A stretch of DNA of 64,000 nt from Nostoc foliaceum FACHB-393 (GTDB taxonomy: Bacteria > Cyanobacteriota > Cyanobacteriia > Cyanobacteriales > Nostocaceae), in the NCBI RefSeq assembly GCF_014698505.1, contig NZ_JACJTD010000034.1:20851-84850 (forward strand), read 5' to 3'. Made by a program: the position numbers and the translations under genes. Position 1 is the stretch's first letter; each line of letters starts with the position of its first letter. Shown here in pieces: positions 63,010 to 64,000 of the stretch. The notes beneath the pieces were generated by a model. It saw only the letters and a program-made list of their open reading frames with translations, was not told the DNA's origin and did no database searches.

Positions 63010-63089
63010 AGTAACAGGTTTCTAACATCAACTAATTTTTACCTATGCGATCGCCAGATGTCGTTAGGGTATATACTCAAATCTATTTT

Positions 63090-63476
63090 ATGTCTGATCG
63101 TCCGCCAATAAAACAGCAGGTTACCTTCTTTTATACTGATAATCTCAATACGTCCGCAGAATTCTACGAACAAAAACTGGGCTTGGAGTTGTGGCTTGAC
63201 CAAGGAGCCTGTCGAATTTATACTGTTAGCGGCTCTGGATATTTAGGATTGTGTCAAGCAAGCGAAATATCAACTCCTCCAGCCGACAGGCAATCAAGTG
63301 TTATTTTTACCTTGGTTACACAGCAGGTGGATGAGTGGTTTGAATATCTCAAACAACGTGGCATCGAATTTGAAAAGCCACCTACACTAAACAAAAAGTA
63401 CAACATTTACCACTGTTTTTTGCGTGATCCCAGTGGTTATTTAATTGAAATTCAACGTTTTGAGACTAACCACTAA
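63090..63476 (+). CDS. VOC family (glyoxalase/bleomycin-resistance-like) protein
   Basis: A 128-residue VOC-fold protein: TFFYTDNLNTSAEFYEQKLG at the start, GSGYLGLCQ in the middle and RDPSGYLIEIQRF at the end (metal Glu in IEIQ). Enzyme or binding activity cannot be assigned. ATG 63090 is preferred; an in-frame ATG at 63045 would add residues from the duplicated leader region and has no ribosome site. Confidence 0.85.
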   Translation: MSDRPPIKQQVTFFYTDNLNTSAEFYEQKLGLELWLDQGACRIYTVSGSGYLGLCQASEISTPPADRQSSVIFTLVTQQVDEWFEYLKQRGIEFEKPPTLNKKYNIYHCFLRDPSGYLIEIQRFETNH

Positions 63477-63480
63477 AAAA

Positions 63481-63505
63481 AGACATAACTAAATAAGTTA
63501 TGTCT
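63481..63505 (+). terminator. 10-bp stem terminator after the VOC gene
   Basis: AGACATAACT, loop AAATA, AGTTATGTCT, directly after the VOC stop and its A-run. Position and stem support a terminator. Confidence 0.65.
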
Positions 63506-63740
63506 AAACGTTTAATTTACAGGGCAGGATTTGTACAGGTTAGAAATTTTTGATTTACTGGAGTACATGATACTGACTAATGCTGTATAACTATTATCGA
63601 TAGCCATGTACCTTTTCTTCTATCGATTTATCGGCGTGAGGTGCGGGATTTATGCAGCTACCGAGAAATCTTTACATTTACTTACAATTAGCCGCGTAGG
63701 CGTAGCCAGCCTTAGCTATTGCTTTGATATACATAAGGCA
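63506..63740. other. Intergenic stretch
   Basis: Nothing convincing. It contains short repeat motifs (CGCGTAGGCGTAGCC) and AT-rich sequence. The frame at 63606-63836 runs into the MITE copy and is not credible. Confidence 0.5.
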
Positions 63741-63851
63741 ATACGCTTGTTACGTGAGTACACCCGTAGGGGCACGGGGCACGGCACTGCCATGCCCCTA
63801 CACCTCGTGATGTATGTAATGTTGTACCGCATCTGAATGGGAACCGCTATA
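63741..63851. repeat. TATAGCGGTTC-family element next to a transposase gene
   Basis: The right end GGGAACCGCTATA is intact; the left end is degenerate (ATACGCTTGTTACGTGAG) and the centre holds an extra GGGGCACG repeat. The right terminal TA is directly followed by the presumed end of the IS copy. Confidence 0.75.
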
Positions 63852-63866
63852 GAACCCATTTGACAT

Positions 63867-64000
63867 CTAAGAAGGTGCAGCAAGCCTCTTAACCATCAAC
63901 CGAATAAAACAAAGATTAACCTTGGCAGTCGCATTCGCTAAAGTTCTCTCAAAGTTCTTGACGAGGATTTTGCATCTTTCCATCCAAGCATTTGACCGCT
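63867..64000 (-). CDS. IS5-type transposase, C-terminal fragment (runs off the window)
   Basis: Minus-strand frame from 63998 to a stop at 63867, open into the right edge. It encodes 43 residues, including WMERCKILVKNFERTLANAT and NLCFIRLMVKRLA, which match the C-terminal end of IS5/IS4-related cyanobacterial transposases (from memory). The rest of the element is outside. The left end of the IS would lie between 63852 and 63866, immediately after the MITE-like copy. Confidence 0.75.
   Translation of the reverse strand, partial: RSNAWMERCKILVKNFERTLANATAKVNLCFIRLMVKRLAAPS

Larger units (their letters stand above)
62510..63089. other. Intergenic region with duplicated hairpins and leader
   Basis: No certain gene. 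Hairpins: 62610-62640 (ACTCCAGA...TCTGGAGT), 62784-62820 and 62981-63009. The sequence AGGGTATACACTCAAATACAG near 62699-62719 recurs as AGGGTATATACTCAAATCTA near 63066-63086, just before the VOC start. The frame 62523-62777 may be a decayed leader copy. The gap may contain a duplication of the VOC gene's promoter region. Confidence 0.6.

Noticed and set aside
1..64000. tRNA, rRNA and known riboswitches
   Set aside because: No tRNA-like T-loop/acceptor pattern or riboswitch core was found on reading; a covariance search was not possible, so small RNAs may be missed.

Overview
The window is chromosomal DNA from a filamentous, Nostoc-type cyanobacterium. Supporting signs are the very frequent GCGATCGC (HIP1) octamers, abundant short palindromic and heptameric intergenic repeats, Ycf51 and DUF2555 proteins, an EGY-type site-2 protease, and a bacterial dynamin that by memory is nearly the same protein as the structurally known BDLP of Nostoc punctiforme. 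About 47 genes can be supported. No tRNA, rRNA, CRISPR array or prophage was seen.

Layout. 1-7 kb: a cut-off hypothetical gene, an erythromycin-esterase-like protein, a GNAT acetyltransferase, a short (animal-type) transketolase and a PlsC-like acyltransferase. 7.5-13.1 kb: an HTH protein, a 1252-residue hybrid histidine kinase and an AtzH/HpxZ-like protein in one operon, then hisC on the other strand. 13.1-19.1 kb: a 21-bp tandem array, a small coiled-coil protein gene, then a cluster with a small membrane protein and two dynamin-like GTPases, the second fused to a C-terminal J-domain. 19.2-26.8 kb: a DUF305 lipoprotein, an EGY-type protease, a radical SAM spore-photoproduct-lyase-like protein beside a RemA-like protein, a lipoate ligase-like protein, coaBC, DUF2555 and a carboxylesterase that seems to start at CTG. 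27.3-32.3 kb: a complete ferric iron importer with two binding proteins, permease and ATPase (futA-futA-futB-futC). 32.8-36.3 kb: a Cache/HAMP/GAF histidine kinase, then a paralogue of the small gene at 13.7 kb, again with a 21-bp tandem array upstream. 36.7-40.5 kb: a secreted small protein, a double histidine phosphatase and a dihydroorotase-like protein whose metal site looks degenerate. 40.5-46.6 kb: an arsenic operon on the minus strand (arsR, pstS-like, GAPDH, arsJ, acr3, arsI) with two matching 16-bp dyads that look like ArsR operators. 46.8-53.2 kb: a nuclease-like/DUF4351 gene with a duplicated tail, a large RTX protein, and an NB-ARC gene broken by one in-frame TAG in the loop of a perfect 15-bp hairpin. 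53.2-64 kb: an aminotransferase/alcohol dehydrogenase pair, ycf51, an O-antigen-ligase-like protein with a YaaW protein, an FAD oxidoreductase, ComFB-like, SIMPL and VOC proteins, and the end of an IS5-type transposase.

How genes work together. The clearest functional units are the ferric iron importer, the arsenic operon (uptake-related binding protein, arseno-phosphoglycerate formation and export, arsenite export, C-As bond cleavage, repressor) and the paired dynamins. The most unusual pattern is that two paralogous small proteins, 22 kb apart and on opposite strands, each have an uninterrupted array of 21-bp units just upstream; each unit holds a TGTT...AACA dyad, so dyads recur every two helical turns. 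A MITE-like family of about 107 bp (TATAGCGGTTC ends) is scattered through the window, and one copy carries a second inverted-repeat element nested in its centre.
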